A stretch of DNA of 57,665 nt from HGM04593 sp045661225 (lineage in GTDB: Bacteria; Bacteroidota; Bacteroidia; Bacteroidales; Bacteroidaceae), in contig JAZRFF010000024.1 in assembly GCA_045661225.1 (NCBI GenBank), forward strand, positions 1 through 57,665, given 5' to 3'. The notes beneath the pieces are model-generated. The model saw nothing but the letters and a program-made list of their open reading frames with translations. It ran no database searches and had not been told where the DNA came from. A program made the translations under genes and the position numbers. Position 1 is the stretch's first letter; each line of letters opens with the position of its first letter. Positions 33,009 through 40,994 of this stretch are shown piece after piece.

Positions 33009-33156
33009 TTCTTGTGAAGGCTCAGGGTGTTTTCTCTGTTAAGAAGGGTGGTGCTGAAGGGCTTGCGGTTGATGTGAATTTATGGCATTTTCTTGTTTGC
33101 TGCTTTGTTTTTATAATTTTGGCTGTTGTAAAGTTGTTGTTGGCAAATGCTCAATG

Positions 33157-33188
33157 AAAAAGCCCGCCACTCAAACGAGCGACGGGCT
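33157..33188 (-). terminator. Terminator of the FKBP gene group
   Basis: AGCCCG-cca-CTC (33161-33172) pairs with GAG-cga-CGGGCT (33177-33188) around AAAC. The A run at 33157-33161 gives T on the minus strand; 27 bases past the stop. Confidence 0.82.
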
Positions 33189-33214
33189 GTATTTGTGTTT
33201 TTTGTTTCTGTTTT

Positions 33215-34234
33215 TTATTCAGCCGGTGTTACATCGACAAGCTCCACGTCGAAGCGCAAAGCCTCGTTGGGGCCAATATCCTGTCCGGCACCTCTCTCGC
33301 CGTATGCAAGCTCTGCGGGAATCCAAAGGATTATTCTGCCACCTTTGCCAACGAGCTTCATACCCTCGGTCCAGCCTTTGATAACTCTGTTTAGAGGGAA
33401 CTTAATCGGGGTGTCCTTGCCTGCCTCGTCGGGCTTGTATGCGCTCATCATCTCCTGACGCTCTTTGGGCATATCGTTCCAACGGTTGCTGTCGAATACC
33501 TTCTCGTTACGTGTGGTACCGGTGTAGAGAACCTTGACAACATCGCTGTCGTTGGTGGCGTTGGTGTTAGCCTCACCGGCGTTTACAATCTTGTAGAGCA
33601 AACCCGACTCGGTCTTCTGTACGCCCTCTTCCTTCTCGATGGCAGCAAGCCACTCCTTAGACTCTTTGTCGTTCTTGGCAGGAATTACAACGGTAAAGTA
33701 GTTCTGAATGTAGTTTCTTGCCTCGTCGTCGGTGAATTTTGCCTTCTTGGCGTGAAGGTCGTGCAAACCTTCCAGGAATGACTTTTTCTGCACGTCGAAC
33801 GGTGCTTTGTCAAGGCTTAATGCAAAGTCGAGACCAAGCAGTGTCGATGCGATTTTTTTGTCAGTGGGGTTGTCGAAAACCTCTGTCATACCTGTTGTGT
33901 CGCTCATCGCAGCCTGAATCTTTGGACCGATAGAAGGACCGAGGTACTTTTCGCCTACCTCCTGAATGGTGCTCTCTTCAATAACGACGTCGCCTACTTT
34001 GAACGACTTTTTACCGTTAACGACCTCTTCTATTGTCTCTGCAATTACGTCGTAGTCGGCTTTAAGCTGTGGCATTACGCGGTTGTCAATCTGGTTGGCA
34101 ACGTCCATACCGACGATGTAGGAAAGTGTGTCGAACTTCAGCTCCGACTGGCCGGCAGCGCCTCTGTTGCTGCAGCACGATAGTGTGCAAAGCGTTGCTC
34201 CGCATAGAATAATTGTTGAAAAAATCTTCTTCAT
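33215..34234 (-). CDS. FKBP-type peptidyl-prolyl isomerase lipoprotein
   Basis: A 339-residue lipid-anchored cis-trans prolyl isomerase of the FkpA/Mip type that helps fold exported proteins. The lipoprotein signal ends LCTLSCCSN, with two adjacent Cys residues so that the lipidated one is uncertain. The N-terminal half (about 30-215) is a helical dimerisation-like region with the YIVGMDVANQI start typical of FkpA; the catalytic FKBP domain follows (VKVLYTGTTRNEKVFDSN, WTEGMKLVGKGGRIILWIP, LAYGERGAGQDIGPNEAL). It begins 17 bases behind the sugar-kinase gene, so AmpG, kinase and FKBP may form one transcript. Confidence 0.92.
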   Translation of the reverse strand: MKKIFSTIILCGATLCTLSCCSNRGAAGQSELKFDTLSYIVGMDVANQIDNRVMPQLKADYDVIAETIEEVVNGKKSFKVGDVVIEESTIQEVGEKYLGPSIGPKIQAAMSDTTGMTEVFDNPTDKKIASTLLGLDFALSLDKAPFDVQKKSFLEGLHDLHAKKAKFTDDEARNYIQNYFTVVIPAKNDKESKEWLAAIEKEEGVQKTESGLLYKIVNAGEANTNATNDSDVVKVLYTGTTRNEKVFDSNRWNDMPKERQEMMSAYKPDEAGKDTPIKFPLNRVIKGWTEGMKLVGKGGRIILWIPAELAYGERGAGQDIGPNEALRFDVELVDVTPAE

Positions 34235-34251
34235 AATTTATAATTCTTTAG

Positions 34252-35106
34252 TTAGTTGTTGCTGTGGTATTTTACAAGGCCTTCAATGGGGCTTTCTACA
34301 ATATTGCCTATTGAAAGACCTAAACTTTCTGCTGTTTCTTTAATCTCTTCGGCAAAGTGTATTCCTATGCCGCCAATAATGTGAATGGGCAGCCACGAAC
34401 GGCGGTAAATCATTACATTGCGTTGAAAGAACTGCGTGAAGCACTGTTTGAGCATAATATGTATGTCGGCGTTCTTCTTGTTCTCGACAAGGAACGGTGT
34501 CAAGCTTGCAAGCCAGCGGTTGGGCAACGGTGTGTGGTACACGCGCTCAAGAATGGTTGCAAGGTCTAACTCGTATTGTTTCATAAATTTTTCGCGTATC
34601 TCTGTCGGCAACTGTTTCTTGACGCAGTCGCTTACCAGTTGACGCCCTAAATGTGCTCCGCTGCCTTCGTCGCCAAGAATGTAACCGAGTGATGGGGTGT
34701 TGTCGGTAATTGCCTTTCCATTGTAGAGGCACGAATTTGAGCCTGTTCCAAGAATGCAGGCAATGCCTTCATCGTGCCCGCATAATGCGCGTGCTGCCGC
34801 CAAAAGGTCGCTGTGTATCTCAATCTCTTTTGTGGTGAACACCTGCTCCAGGGCACGGCGCATTCTGTTGTTCGCTGTTTCGTAAGCGCAGCCGGCACCG
34901 TAGAAAAATATCTTTTCGGGCTGGCCGGTGTCAATCTGTCCTGCAAGTTCTGCCGTGAGAACTGCAAGAATATCCTCGGTGCTCTGTATCGTAGGGTTGA
35001 GCCCCTGTGTCTTTATGTGTGCGGCAATTTTGCCGTCGCGGCATAATATCCAATCGGTTTTTGTTGATCCGCAGTCTGCTATCAGTATCATCTTCTCTGT
35101 TTGCAA
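34252..35106 (-). CDS. BadF/BadG-family amino-sugar kinase (GlcNAc or MurNAc kinase)
   Basis: A 284-residue ASKHA-fold ATPase that most likely phosphorylates GlcNAc or MurNAc. Marks are ADCGSTKTDWILC (phosphate 1 motif, residues about 10-22), the sugar and phosphate-2 region ACILGTGSNSCLY, and GYILGDEGSGAHLGRQLV. It lies directly behind an AmpG-type muropeptide permease, the same order as the Tannerella murT-murK pair, in which the kinase acts on MurNAc; murQ is absent here. A second Met at residue 6 is an alternative start. No signal peptide. Cell-wall recycling is the best-supported role; GlcNAc as substrate is the main alternative. Confidence 0.85.
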   Translation of the reverse strand: MQTEKMILIADCGSTKTDWILCRDGKIAAHIKTQGLNPTIQSTEDILAVLTAELAGQIDTGQPEKIFFYGAGCAYETANNRMRRALEQVFTTKEIEIHSDLLAAARALCGHDEGIACILGTGSNSCLYNGKAITDNTPSLGYILGDEGSGAHLGRQLVSDCVKKQLPTEIREKFMKQYELDLATILERVYHTPLPNRWLASLTPFLVENKKNADIHIMLKQCFTQFFQRNVMIYRRSWLPIHIIGGIGIHFAEEIKETAESLGLSIGNIVESPIEGLVKYHSNN

Positions 35107-35148
35107 AAGCCTTATGTTTTTAAATATTCGGTAAAGATACTTTAATTT

Positions 35149-36414
35149 CTATTTTCTTCCAAAATTAGGGTCGATTTTTATTATTGCTGACACAATGAAT
35201 GTTATTGCGGTGCAGCACATTACCCAGATAAAGAAATTTTCGTAGCCTATACGCTCCTGTATGTGTCCCGACAGCATTCCCGGAAGCATCATTCCAATGG
35301 ACATAAAGGCGGTGGATATTGCAAAGTGTGCTGTTGGGTATTTGCCTTGTGCAAAGTATATCATATATAGCGTATATGCTGTAAAACCGAATCCGTATCC
35401 CAGTTGTTCAATGAATATGCAGCTGCTGATGATTGTCAGGTTGTCGGGGAGTGCTGCGCTCATATATACATACACAATATCGGGAATGGATATTGCGATA
35501 ACCATCGGCCACAGCCACTTTTTGAATCCATTGCGCGAGATGCATACTCCGCCGGCTATTCCTCCAATGATTAGTCCTGTTACTCCCAGTACGCCGTAAA
35601 TGAATCCAATGTCGCTTTTGCCGAGTCCTAAACCTCCCGCCGCAACGCTGTCCATAAGGAACAATTTACCGATTTTTCCCAGTTGCGCCTCGGGGAAGCG
35701 GAATAGCAACAGGAATAACAGGGCCGGTATTATGCCCGGTTTTTCAAAATAGGTCTTTATGATGTCTCCAAAGTTTGTAAATATCTCTTTTGCGCTTTTG
35801 GGGGTGTGCGAGATATCGTTCTTCGGGAGTGGTAGTGTGCGACGATGGTAGACGTAGAGTGCTGCCATTATTATAGCTGTGACAATGAACGTGATGCTCC
35901 ACGCTTGGGCTTTTCCGCAGTAGCGGTTGCTCAACGCACCGGCGAGCATTACCAATATGCCCGAACTGAACACTGTGGCTATGCGGTAAAATGTGTTTCG
36001 TATGCCCGAAAAGAATGACTGCTTCTCTTGCGGTAGGGCTATTATGTAAAATCCGTCAAGCGCAATGTCGTGCGTCGACGAAACAAATGCTCCTGTCATA
36101 AATGCAGCCAGAGTCAATGGCAAAAAACTGCCCGACGGTACTGCTGCGGCAATGGCGGTAAAGCATACGGCGAGTATAAGCTGTGAATAAAGTGTCCATT
36201 TGCGCCGGGTGCTTATCATCTCTACAAATGGGCTCCATAGAGGCTTGATGCTCCAGGGAATGAGCAGAAAACTTGTGTACAGTGCTATATGAGCGTTGTC
36301 GACGCCCATATCCTTGTACATAATATCCGATATTGATGTTATAGCGTGGTAGGGCAGTCCCGACGCAAAGTACAGCGTGGGTATCCACAGCCAGGCGTTG
36401 CTTTTCTTTAGCAT
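35149..36414 (-). CDS. ampG: AmpG-type muropeptide/MurNAc permease (MFS)
   Basis: A 421-residue major facilitator with about twelve helices that imports cell-wall degradation products from the periplasm. I start it at 36414 (MLKKSNAWLWIPTLYFASGL), because the open frame upstream runs through the promoter and the gdhA terminator. AmpG-like marks are the start W-x-P-x-L-Y-F-A-S-G-L-P-Y, the DMGVDNAHIALYTSFLLIPW helix pair, SSTHDIALDGF in helix 4 and FRFPEAQLGKIGKLFL. With the kinase 42 bases downstream it forms a wall-sugar salvage unit. Confidence 0.88.
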   Translation of the reverse strand: MLKKSNAWLWIPTLYFASGLPYHAITSISDIMYKDMGVDNAHIALYTSFLLIPWSIKPLWSPFVEMISTRRKWTLYSQLILAVCFTAIAAAVPSGSFLPLTLAAFMTGAFVSSTHDIALDGFYIIALPQEKQSFFSGIRNTFYRIATVFSSGILVMLAGALSNRYCGKAQAWSITFIVTAIIMAALYVYHRRTLPLPKNDISHTPKSAKEIFTNFGDIIKTYFEKPGIIPALLFLLLFRFPEAQLGKIGKLFLMDSVAAGGLGLGKSDIGFIYGVLGVTGLIIGGIAGGVCISRNGFKKWLWPMVIAISIPDIVYVYMSAALPDNLTIISSCIFIEQLGYGFGFTAYTLYMIYFAQGKYPTAHFAISTAFMSIGMMLPGMLSGHIQERIGYENFFIWVMCCTAITFIVSAIIKIDPNFGRK

Positions 36415-36442
36415 AGATTGCTCTCTGTTTTTAAATCTTTTG

Positions 36443-36450
36443 CGAAGATA
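36443..36450 (-). promoter_or_regulatory. Promoter -7 box of ampG
   Basis: TATCTTCG on the minus strand (complement of 36443-36450), 29-36 bases before the ATG. No clear -33 element; the expected position falls in the T run of the gdhA terminator. Confidence 0.5.
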
Positions 36451-36465
36451 CGAATATTCAGGCAT

Positions 36466-36501
36466 ATAAAAAAGGCGACACGGTGAATTTGCCGTGTCGC
36501 C
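36466..36501 (-). terminator. Terminator of gdhA
   Basis: A perfect 10-bp stem GGCGACACGG (36474-36483) with its complement at 36492-36501, followed by a T run on the minus strand, 23 bases past the gdhA stop. Confidence 0.9.
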
Positions 36502-36523
36502 CTGTGCTGTAAGGTTATTGCCG

Positions 36524-37858
36524 TTATACAATACCCTGTGCCATCATAGCTTTTGCAACCTTCAGGAATCCGGCGATGTTGGCTCCCTTTACATAGTCAA
36601 TGTAGCCGTCCTCGCGTGTTCCGTACTTCACGCACGCTTTGTGAATGTTGTGCATAATCTCGTGTAGCATCTGGTCGACCTTTTCGCTGCTCCAGTTTAT
36701 TTTGCCTGAGTTCTGGCTCATTTCAAGGCCCGATACCGATACTCCGCCGGCGTTTGAAGCCTTGCCGGGGGCGTAAAGAATCTTGGCGGTCTGGAATGTG
36801 TGGATAGCATCGGGGGTCGATGGCATATTTGCACCCTCGGACACTGCTGTTACGCCGTTTGCGACAAGTGCCTTTGCGTCGTCTCCGTTAATCTCGTTCT
36901 GTGTGGCCGATGGGAGTGCAATATCGCCCTTCTCGTGCCAGGGGCGTGCGTTCTCGACGTACTTGCAACCGTATTTGTCGGCATACTCCTTGATGCGTCC
37001 GCGACGTACGTTCTTTAACTCCATAATAAAGTCGAGCTTTTCGCGGTCAATGCCTTCCGGGTCGTAAATATAACCGTTAGAGTCGCTCATAGTCACGACC
37101 TTGCCGCCTAATTGAATGACTTTTTCAACGGTGTACTGTGCTACGTTGCCCGAACCCGATACAAGGCAGGTCTTGCCCTCTATACTTTCGCCACGTGTGG
37201 CAAGCATCTCTTGCAGGAAGTATATATTACCGTAACCGGTAGCTTCGGGGCGTATCAGCGAACCGCCAAACTCGAGACCTTTTCCTGTAAACACACCGTT
37301 GAATTCACGTGTGAGTTTCTTGTACATTCCGAACATATATCCATCCTCGCGGCCGCCTACGCCGATGTCGCCGGCTGGCACGTCCATCTCGGGGCCTATG
37401 TTGCGCCATAATTCGGTGATGAACGCCTGGCAGAAACGCATAACCTCATTGTCGCTCTTGCCTTTGGGGTCAAAATCTGAGCCGCCTTTTGCACCACCCA
37501 TAGGCAGTGTTGTCAAGGAGTTTTTGAAGGTCTGTTCAAAGGCAAGGTATTTAAGGATACCGACGTTGACCGACGGGTGGAAACGTATTCCGCCTTTATA
37601 AGGGCCAATGGCGTTGTTGTGCTGTACTCGGTAACCTGTGTTTGTGTGTACTTTACCGTTGTCATCGACCCAAGTCACGCGGAATGTAAAAACGCGGTCG
37701 GGGATACAAAGTCTCTCTATTAGATTGTTTGCTTCAAACTCGGGGTGTTTGTTATACTCTTCTTCAATAGAGTGAAGCACCTCTTCTACCGCCTGAAAAT
37801 ATTCCGGCTCGTTGGGAAATTTTCTCTTGAGACTCTCAAGTGTGGTTTCTACTTTCAT
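36524..37858 (-). CDS. gdhA: NADP-type glutamate dehydrogenase
   Basis: Makes glutamate from 2-oxoglutarate, ammonia and NAD(P)H, the main ammonium entry in Bacteroidales. The 444-residue hexameric-type protein contains GPYKGGIRFHPSVN, the catalytic Lys in LPMGGAKGGSDFDPKGKSD, the Asp in VPAGDIGVGGREDGYM, and the Rossmann VSGSGNVAQYTVEK. The ending NIAGFLKVAKAMMAQGIV matches the family. Monocistronic, with its own -7 box TACTTTTG (complement of 37927-37934) and terminator. Confidence 0.97.
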   Translation of the reverse strand: MKVETTLESLKRKFPNEPEYFQAVEEVLHSIEEEYNKHPEFEANNLIERLCIPDRVFTFRVTWVDDNGKVHTNTGYRVQHNNAIGPYKGGIRFHPSVNVGILKYLAFEQTFKNSLTTLPMGGAKGGSDFDPKGKSDNEVMRFCQAFITELWRNIGPEMDVPAGDIGVGGREDGYMFGMYKKLTREFNGVFTGKGLEFGGSLIRPEATGYGNIYFLQEMLATRGESIEGKTCLVSGSGNVAQYTVEKVIQLGGKVVTMSDSNGYIYDPEGIDREKLDFIMELKNVRRGRIKEYADKYGCKYVENARPWHEKGDIALPSATQNEINGDDAKALVANGVTAVSEGANMPSTPDAIHTFQTAKILYAPGKASNAGGVSVSGLEMSQNSGKINWSSEKVDQMLHEIMHNIHKACVKYGTREDGYIDYVKGANIAGFLKVAKAMMAQGIV

Positions 37859-38208
37859 CTTTTATGTTCGGTTAATTATCTACTGTATTTTGCACACGTT
37901 AAAAGCGTGCGTTTTTTTGAGTGTTGCAAAAGTAGTGAATTTGTTTTGAAAAATAAAGAAATGTAAGCGTTTTTTTGAATTTATGAGAAATTTGTTTGCA
38001 TAACATTACTTATTGCTGAATTTTTCCATTTGTTAGCTGCGAAAAGAAGAAAAATGTATTTTGGCGCTCTTTTTTGTTTCAAAATGCTTGATTTTACTTA
38101 AAAAATATGAATTTTTTTTATTCTTATGCCGTATTGAAGTATCTTTGCAGAAATTTTGATATTGCAACAATTTATCATTCTTAATAAATTAGTAAGAAAC
38201 ATAATTTT
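37859..38208. promoter_or_regulatory. Divergent promoter region of gdhA and the PCMD protein
   Basis: A 350-base AT-rich spacer without genes. For gdhA (minus) it holds TACTTTTG (complement of 37927-37934) with TTTA 19 bases upstream (complement of 37954-37957). For the plus-strand gene it holds TATCTTTG at 38140-38147 with TTTA at 38117-38120, again 19 bases away. The leaders are about 60 bases each. Between them I see nothing structured. Confidence 0.6.
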
Positions 38209-40647
38209 ATGAAGAAGATTTTTACAACAATTATTCTTTGTGCCGTGGCTTTTGTAGGGGTGCGGGCACAGAGTATTCCTAACGGTTCTTTCGAGAGCTG
38301 GGAAAATGCCGGCAGTACCTATCAGTCGACCAGCGGTTCTATGGACGGTGGAAAAACAGCGTTTGGCTTGAGAGGCCGTCCGGGTACAGAACCTGTATCG
38401 TGGGAGGGCTCAAGCGTTAACCAAAAAGTGCTGATGGAGAAAAAAGCGACTCTTATTACAGAATCGGGCTATAATGGTAAGGCTGTAAAAATGACTAATG
38501 CTTACGTGGGTGTTCTTTCAGTGGGTGCTAATGCTCCTGCATTTATCAATTTTGCCACTCCTTGGGTTTATGCAATGGGTGATGTCAATAAGTGTGACGG
38601 TGGCGTTTACGGCGGTTTGAGCTTTACTCATCGTCCCGACGCTATCGAGGGCTGGTATAAAAGAACAACCGGAAGTGAAGGCGAGGAAAATGCACACATT
38701 ATAGTATATTTGTGGAACGGTACTTTCAAAAGCAATATTAAGTCGTCTATAGCTACCGGTGACACAAAGGACGATGTCGACCGAGCTGTTATGGGTATGG
38801 ATACAGACCTCAAACAGCGCGGAACGCTTATTGCAAAGTGTGACTATGCTTTTACCTCGACAACCAATAACGACTGGCAAAAGATTGTTGTACCTCTTGA
38901 ATATGTCGAGGGTACTGATAATGTTGCCCCCGAGAAGGTTAATGTCATTATTTCGAGCGGCGATTACTGGACACGTGCAAATATCAGGAATGGCAATGTT
39001 CTTGAAGCCGACGATGTTAAGTTCTTGTATTATTCCGAGCTTAAGTCGCTTGTGTATAACGGCGTGAATATCCCTGTTGCCGGCAAGACCTCTTTCGAGA
39101 TTAACGAGGAGTATAACGAAAGCAAGCTCGCTGTTACATCTAACGGTAAAGGTGCAACAATAGAGAAAAGCTATAATCAGTCGACAAAGGTTCTTACAAT
39201 AACCATTAAGGGTAACAATTATAATGAGGATAGAAGCAATGTCCACACTTATACTGTGAAATTTAAAGGCGGCGACGTTGTAGGTCCCGACCCTGAAATT
39301 CCGACTCCTAATCCTGACACAGATGCCAATTACGTTCCGGCATTTACAGGTACAAAAACCCGAATCGGACGTAATATTGAGAGTGTGACGCTTGAAAGCG
39401 CTGCTTATGCCGGTGAGGTAGCTAATATTCTCGTTGTCGATAATAGTGAAAATCCTTGTTTCGTCGATTATACATCGTCGGTTACAATGAAGGCCGATAA
39501 GGGTGAGACTGTTACTGTGAATGTGAATATTGGTGAGGCGTCGTGGATAAATGCTTATGTTTATGTTGATAAAGACGCCAATGGCTTTAATGCAGGCATT
39601 GCCGATAACAGCAATTGGGCACCGACAGGCGACCTTGTCTCTTATTCATTCTATAATAATAACGCATCTTCGGACAATTTAGGCTGGGACAGCGCGGGCC
39701 GTTCAATAACGGACAATGCTCGCAGTACAGTGCTTTTGCCTCAGTTCGCAGTGCCTTCGGTTCCCGGTACCTACCGCGTACGCGTGAAGCTCGACTGGTG
39801 TAACATTGACCCCAATGGCGACCAAGACGGCAAATTCGGCGACTTTATGGATAATGGCGGTCAGATAGTAGACTTTATGCTCGAAGTTGTCGGCGATGAG
39901 GTTGTTGAACCGGAGCCTGAGCCGAATCCCGATGAAGACGGTTATACTCCGGACTTTACAGGGGTAAAGACCTCGGTACATACCGACCGCTGGATATACG
40001 GCGTTACACTTGAGAGTGCCGAATATGCCGATGAGGCTTCAAATACCCTCGAGGTTGATAACTATGACAGACTCTGTTACAATGATTATTCAGGCAGCGT
40101 TACAATGAAGGCTGCGGCCGGTGAAACTGTTACGGTGAATGTGAACATCGGTGAGTCGTCGTGGTTGAATGCATACCTGTATATAGATGCCGATGCCGAT
40201 GGCTTTACTGCCGGCATTGCCCAGGGTAGCGATTGGGCACCGACAGGCGACCTTGTCTCTTATTCATTCTATAATAATAACGCATCTTCGGACAATTCGG
40301 GCTGGAACAGTGTTGGTCGTTCAATGACGGAGAATGCTCGCAGTACTGTGGCTTTGCCGGAATTTGCAGTGCCTTCGGTTCCCGGCACTTATCGTGTACG
40401 CGTTAAGACCGACTGGTGCAATATTGACCCCGATGGCGACCGAGACGGTAAATTCGGTGACTTTATGGAGAATGGCGGTCAGATAGTAGACTTTATGCTC
40501 GAGGTTACAGACTCTGCAACATCTATCGATGAACTGTTCGAGGAGAATCTTGAGAATGCTGTAATCTATGACCTTTCGGGACGTCGAGTAGAGAACCCGG
40601 GTCGTGGTATTTACATTGTGAATGGCCACAAAGTGCTGATTAAGTGA
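38209..40647 (+). CDS. Secreted PCMD-domain protein with two tandem GEVED-type domains
   Basis: An 812-residue exported protein. The signal peptide MKKIFTTIILCAVAFVGVRA is followed by a PCMD (putative carbohydrate metabolism) domain, residues about 22-285 (IPNGSFESWENAG, PDAIEGWYKR). After a linker come two tandem copies of a GEVED-type beta domain, about residues 375-570 and 580-775, sharing WAPTGDLVSYSFYNNNASSD and VPSVPGTYRVRVK. The copies share 66 identical bases (39614-39679 and 40232-40297), a sign of recent duplication or conversion. The tail VIYDLSGRRVENP...GIYIVNGHKVLIK matches that of the protein at 29534. Probably a surface glycan-binding protein; no catalytic site is seen. Confidence 0.85.
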   Translation: MKKIFTTIILCAVAFVGVRAQSIPNGSFESWENAGSTYQSTSGSMDGGKTAFGLRGRPGTEPVSWEGSSVNQKVLMEKKATLITESGYNGKAVKMTNAYVGVLSVGANAPAFINFATPWVYAMGDVNKCDGGVYGGLSFTHRPDAIEGWYKRTTGSEGEENAHIIVYLWNGTFKSNIKSSIATGDTKDDVDRAVMGMDTDLKQRGTLIAKCDYAFTSTTNNDWQKIVVPLEYVEGTDNVAPEKVNVIISSGDYWTRANIRNGNVLEADDVKFLYYSELKSLVYNGVNIPVAGKTSFEINEEYNESKLAVTSNGKGATIEKSYNQSTKVLTITIKGNNYNEDRSNVHTYTVKFKGGDVVGPDPEIPTPNPDTDANYVPAFTGTKTRIGRNIESVTLESAAYAGEVANILVVDNSENPCFVDYTSSVTMKADKGETVTVNVNIGEASWINAYVYVDKDANGFNAGIADNSNWAPTGDLVSYSFYNNNASSDNLGWDSAGRSITDNARSTVLLPQFAVPSVPGTYRVRVKLDWCNIDPNGDQDGKFGDFMDNGGQIVDFMLEVVGDEVVEPEPEPNPDEDGYTPDFTGVKTSVHTDRWIYGVTLESAEYADEASNTLEVDNYDRLCYNDYSGSVTMKAAAGETVTVNVNIGESSWLNAYLYIDADADGFTAGIAQGSDWAPTGDLVSYSFYNNNASSDNSGWNSVGRSMTENARSTVALPEFAVPSVPGTYRVRVKTDWCNIDPDGDRDGKFGDFMENGGQIVDFMLEVTDSATSIDELFEENLENAVIYDLSGRRVENPGRGIYIVNGHKVLIK

Positions 40648-40650
40648 GCG

Positions 40651-40726
40651 CAGAGGCTGTAAAGCTTGCTTTAACAGACTATGCCGAACGTAAAGCAGTT
40701 GCGCGCAGCGAAAGTGCTGATTAAGT
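40651..40726 (+). repeat. 76-bp direct repeat, copy 1
   Basis: Starts CAGAGGCTGTAAAGC, contains a hairpin CTGTAAAGC-tt-GCTTTAACAG (one bulged A), and ends AAAGTGCTGATTAAGT, which is identical to the last 16 bases of the upstream gene (40630-40645). Copy 2 lies at 40805 with 74 of 76 bases identical. Confidence 0.9.
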
Positions 40727-40804
40727 GAATTCTTCGATTCAGCGAGCGGGTGTAAACTCGTTTACACGTACAGCGAGCGTTGGAAGAATCAACGTAGTTA
40801 AATA
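40727..40804. repeat. Palindromic insert between the two 76-bp repeats
   Basis: ATTCTTC (40729-40735) is inverted at 40783-40789, and a GTGTAAA-ctcg-TTTACAC hairpin lies at the centre. AGCGAGCG occurs on both sides of that hairpin as a direct repeat. Confidence 0.6.
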
Positions 40805-40880
40805 CAGAGGCTGTAAAGCTTGCTTTAACAGACTATGCCAAACGTAAAGCAGTTGCGCGTAGCGAAAGTGCTGATTAAGT
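40805..40880 (+). repeat. 76-bp direct repeat, copy 2
   Basis: Differs from copy 1 at two positions (G to A at CCGAACG, C to T at GCGCGCAG). It again ends in the bases that encode KVLIK at the end of the upstream gene. Confidence 0.9.
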
Positions 40881-40899
40881 AACTTATAAATTATATGTT

Positions 40900-40934
40900 A
40901 GAAACGGGGTCGCGTTGTGACCCCGTTTCTTTTG
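40900..40934 (+). terminator. Terminator of the PCMD gene
   Basis: A perfect 12-bp stem AGAAACGGGGTC (40900-40911) with its complement at 40919-40930, followed by TTTTG. It lies 253 bases past the stop, after the repeats. Confidence 0.9.
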
Positions 40935-40980
40935 TAAAAAAAAACAGCGCCGCTTTTTAATAAATTAGGTAAAGTTATAC

Positions 40981-40988
40981 TATCTTCG
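40981..40988 (+). promoter_or_regulatory. Promoter -7 box of the kinase-RapZ gene
   Basis: TATCTTCG ends only six bases before the ATG at 40995, so the transcript may be leaderless or translation may begin at the second ATG at 41010. Confidence 0.55.
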
Positions 40989-40994
40989 CAAAAT

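Larger units (their letters stand above)
40648..40994. other. Repeat-rich spacer after the PCMD gene
   Basis: A 347-base gap made of two 76-bp direct repeats, a palindromic insert between them, a terminator and the promoter of the kinase-RapZ gene. No coding frame is supported. Confidence 0.7.
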
